From the NCBI GenBank assembly GCA_003566875.1, contig PXBQ01000442.1:1-7357 (forward strand): a stretch of DNA of 7,357 nucleotides. Reading direction: 5' to 3'. The position numbers and the translations under genes were made by a program. Positions 5,367-7,357 of this stretch are shown here, in pieces (the stretch's first letter is position 1; each line of letters opens with the position of its first letter). The notes under the pieces were generated by a model. That model had not been told where the DNA came from and ran no database searches. It saw only the letters and a list, made by a program, of their open reading frames with translations. This stretch comes from Spirochaetaceae bacterium (lineage in GTDB: Bacteria; Spirochaetota; Spirochaetia; DSM-27196; PXBQ01).

Positions 5367-6737
5367 ATGAACAAACTGAAAGTTTCTGCGAACAAACGGT
5401 ACCTCGAGTACACCGACGGGACGCCGTTCTTCTGGTTGGGCGACACGGCGTGGGAGCTGTTTCACCGGCTCGACCGCGACGAGGTCGCGATTTACCTCGA
5501 CAACAGGGCGAAGAAGGGCTTTTCGGTACTCCAGGCGGTCGTGCTCGCGGAGCTCGACGGCCTCGATACACCGAATGCGTACGGGCACACGCCGCTTCAC
5601 GATAACGATCCGACTCGGCCGAACGAGGCATACTTCGAGCACGTCGATTTCGTCGTTGCCGAAGCGGAGAAACGCGGCCTCTTCATCGCGATGCTCCCGA
5701 CGTGGGGCAAGTACGTCGTCGAGATGGGAAAGTGGTCGCAGCCGATCTTCACGCCGGAGTCCGCGCGGACGTACGGGGAGTATCTCGGCTCGCGGTACAA
5801 GGACAAGCCGATCATCTGGGTCCTCGGCGGCGACGTTTTCACCAGTACAGACCGCGACCGCGCGATCTTCTCCGCGATGGCCGACGGTCTCGGCGCGGGA
5901 GATGACGGCGCGCACCTCAAGACGTACCATCCTCGCGGGCCCGGTCGATCGAGCGAGGACTGGCACGAAGCCGAGTGGCTCGACTTCAACATGAGCCAGA
6001 CCTCGCACGCCGCGCCGTCGCACGACTCGGGGCTCTCGGCGGCGTCCGACTACGCGAAGGAACCGATCAAGCCGACGCTCGACGGCGAACCGCGGTACGA
6101 AGGCATTCCGGTGGGCTTCTACAACGCGGGTGCGCGGCCGATGGATCGGTTCGACGACTACGACGCGCGGACCGCGGCGTACTGGTCGATCTTCTCGGGA
6201 GCGTGTGGACACACGTACGGCCACAACAGCGTATGGCAGATGTGGCTTCCCGGGCGGAACCCGATCATCAGCGCGAACACGCCGTGGACCGACGCGATCG
6301 ACCATCCCGGCGCGTTCCAGATGGGCCACCTCGCGCGACTGTTCCGAAGCCGCGCGTGGCAGAAGCTCAGGCCCGATCGCGGGATGGTCCTCGGCGCGCC
6401 GCTGACCGGGCCGTCGCTCGTGCGGGGGCTGCGTGCCGACGACGGCTCGTTCGGCTTCGTGTACTCGAGCCAAGGCGAGCCGTTCACGATCGAGCTCACG
6501 ACGTTCGACACGCCGCAGCTCACTGGGAAGTGGTTCGATCCACGTTACGGCGTGATTTACCCGATTCACACCGGTTCCGCGCGCGGCTTTCAGACGTTCA
6601 TTCCGCCGACGGCAGGCCGTGGTCAGGACTGGGTACTGTTGCTCGAAGATCCGCGGCTCGGGTTCCCGGACGAGTTGTTCGACGCACCGAAAAAGGATCT
6701 TCCTCCCGACACGACCGAACGTCCTGCGGAGTGGTAA
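5367..6737 (+). CDS. DUF4038/apiosidase-like glycoside hydrolase (GH140-like), no signal peptide
   Basis: A 456-residue protein with the two-domain layout of the DUF4038 (apiosidase-like) family: a (beta/alpha)8-type catalytic domain at about residues 5-360 and a C-terminal beta domain like the 'collagen-binding' domain often attached to it (about 365-456, with KWFDPRYG and DWVLLLED). Family motifs include FFWLGDTAWEL (21-31), the GF-x-V-x-Q strand (51-56) and WVLGGD (151-156). By position, D156 and E241 (in DGEPRYEG) are the best candidates for acid/base and nucleophile, from what is known of the characterised GH140 apiosidase. The substrate is not determined; with a sulfatase next door a sulfated glycan is more likely than the pectin substrate of that enzyme. 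ATG 5367 is chosen because the family begins there and it fits the promoter; an in-frame upstream GTG at 5340 would overlap the promoter. No signal peptide is seen, so it is probably cytosolic, unlike many relatives. Confidence 0.88.
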   Translation: MNKLKVSANKRYLEYTDGTPFFWLGDTAWELFHRLDRDEVAIYLDNRAKKGFSVLQAVVLAELDGLDTPNAYGHTPLHDNDPTRPNEAYFEHVDFVVAEAEKRGLFIAMLPTWGKYVVEMGKWSQPIFTPESARTYGEYLGSRYKDKPIIWVLGGDVFTSTDRDRAIFSAMADGLGAGDDGAHLKTYHPRGPGRSSEDWHEAEWLDFNMSQTSHAAPSHDSGLSAASDYAKEPIKPTLDGEPRYEGIPVGFYNAGARPMDRFDDYDARTAAYWSIFSGACGHTYGHNSVWQMWLPGRNPIISANTPWTDAIDHPGAFQMGHLARLFRSRAWQKLRPDRGMVLGAPLTGPSLVRGLRADDGSFGFVYSSQGEPFTIELTTFDTPQLTGKWFDPRYGVIYPIHTGSARGFQTFIPPTAGRGQDWVLLLEDPRLGFPDELFDAPKKDLPPDTTERPAEW

Positions 6738-6785
6738 CGACAGTAACGAAGCCCGGCGATTTTTTTCGGGAAAAGCGAGTAAAAA
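6738..6785 (+). other. Short gap between glycosidase and sulfatase genes
   Basis: A 48-base spacer containing a T7 run between CCCGG and CGGG (6752-6770). The arms are only 4 bp and the T run is in the loop, so it is not an intrinsic terminator. The sulfatase ATG is preceded by GCGAG then an A-rich stretch, a weak ribosome site. The two genes are probably co-transcribed. Confidence 0.5.
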
Positions 6786-7357
6786 ATGACGAAGAAACCT
6801 AACGTCCTGTTGATCCTGACCGACCAACTCCAGAAAGGGTACACCGGTCCCGGCGCCCCGGGCGCGACGCCCGCGATGAACGCGCTCGCAGCGCGCGGCG
6901 TCCGGTTCGAGCGCGCGTACACGCCGAACGCGGTGTGCTCGCCCGCGCGCGCGAGCATCATGACCGGGCTGCTGCCTCATAACCACGGCGTCCTCTGGGT
7001 CACTCACGTCGTCGACGACGACCAGGGGTTGATCCGAAGCGAGAAACCCCACTGGGCGAGTCGGCTCGTCGACGCGGGGTACGACACCGCGTACGTCGGG
7101 AAGTGGCACGTCGAGCACGACGAGAAACCCAGCCGGTACGGCTGGAAACGCGACCTGTCGCCGAAGAGCCCGGACTGGGCCGCGTGGGTCGAGCGCGACG
7201 GTGGCCCGGTCAACGACCGGGCGGAGCTCGAGTCCTCGGTCGTTTTGAGCGACCCGCCCGGGTACGGCGACGCTCTGATCGCGGGAATCACGCGGACGCC
7301 GGTTGAGAAGCGCACGATGGGCCGGATCGCGCAGGCCGCGGCCGAGCAGATCGGCTC
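6786..7357 (+). CDS. Sulfatase, Cys-type formylglycine-dependent (partial, 3' end beyond right edge)
   Basis: The first 190 codons of a type I sulfatase of the alkaline-phosphatase superfamily, which hydrolyses sulfate esters of sugars or other organics. The signature C51-S-P-A-R55 followed by ASIMTG (56-61) is the site where Cys51 becomes formylglycine. D13 in LLILTDQ is the expected first calcium ligand, in the TDQ form common in many S1 sulfatases, and GKWH at 105-108 gives the conserved Lys and His of the active site. The rest of the metal site and the substrate-binding C-terminal part are outside the window. The N-terminus (MTKKPNVLLILTDQ) goes straight into the first beta strand with no signal peptide or lipobox, so a cytosolic enzyme is predicted. 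It lies 48 bases after the glycosidase gene, in the same orientation. The anSME encoded upstream is the obvious candidate to activate it. The family is secure; the substrate subfamily is not. Confidence 0.94.
   Translation, partial: MTKKPNVLLILTDQLQKGYTGPGAPGATPAMNALAARGVRFERAYTPNAVCSPARASIMTGLLPHNHGVLWVTHVVDDDQGLIRSEKPHWASRLVDAGYDTAYVGKWHVEHDEKPSRYGWKRDLSPKSPDWAAWVERDGGPVNDRAELESSVVLSDPPGYGDALIAGITRTPVEKRTMGRIAQAAAEQIG

Noticed and set aside
6752..6770. CCCGG, T7 run and CGGG as a possible intrinsic terminator before the sulfatase
   Set aside because: The stem would be only 4 bp and the T run lies in the loop instead of after the stem.
4860..7118. A 752-codon open frame on the minus strand opposite lrgB, the glycosidase and the sulfatase
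   Set aside because: Its protein is low-complexity and rich in Arg, Val, Glu and Asp, without a recognisable domain. It is a shadow created by GC-biased codon use of the plus-strand genes, which have firm family motifs.
1..7357. tRNA or rRNA genes, CRISPR arrays, insertion sequences and phage elements
   Set aside because: No repeat-spacer pattern, transposase, integrase, terminal repeats or tRNA-like cloverleaf was noticed; nearly all bases are accounted for by protein-coding genes. A covariance-model scan was not possible here.

Overview
The window is GC-rich bacterial DNA, densely coding, with strong G/C preference at third codon positions and GTG as well as ATG starts. Gene content (a protein with three PilZ domains, an anaerobic sulfatase-maturating radical SAM enzyme, a Cys-type sulfatase, a GH140-like glycosidase and LrgA/LrgB membrane proteins) suggests a Gram-negative-type anaerobe or facultative anaerobe that uses sulfated glycans. 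Spirochaetota would fit and Planctomycetota or related groups cannot be excluded; no rRNA or other marker fixes the lineage.

Layout. (1) Bases 1-1552, minus strand: the first 517 codons of a gene that runs off the left edge. It encodes two N-terminal PilZ domains, a YcgR-N-like domain, a third PilZ domain and the beginning of what looks like an alpha/beta-hydrolase domain. It is easy to miss because its stop lies outside the window and several sizeable shadow frames overlap it. (2) Bases 1553-1733: a divergent intergenic region with a perfect 8-bp inverted repeat placed between the two candidate promoters. (3) Bases 1734-5322, plus strand: five packed, mostly overlapping genes: anaerobic sulfatase-maturating enzyme (anSME), a small two-helix membrane protein, an alpha/beta-hydrolase-fold protein whose nucleophile position is alanine, LrgA and LrgB. 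(4) Bases 5330-7357, plus strand: a second unit led by its own promoter, with a DUF4038/apiosidase-like glycosidase and then a sulfatase with the CSPAR modification motif, cut by the right edge.

How the parts may work together. The anSME would convert Cys51 of the sulfatase to formylglycine in the cytosol. Neither the sulfatase nor the glycosidase shows a signal peptide, so the inferred picture is intracellular desulfation and cleavage of imported sulfated oligosaccharides. LrgAB-type proteins are known in different systems as holin/antiholin-like proteins or as carriers of small carboxylates such as pyruvate or glycolate; here they share an operon with the sulfatase activator, which would fit export or import of a carboxylate linked to glycan use, but that is inference. 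The divergent PilZ protein suggests c-di-GMP input nearby.

Both plus-strand units begin with a sigma70-like promoter with a 17-bp spacer whose -10 box ends exactly 8 bases before the ATG, so both first genes are predicted to be translated from leaderless mRNAs, whereas the internal genes checked have recognisable Shine-Dalgarno sequences. No RNA genes, CRISPR arrays or insertion sequences were seen.
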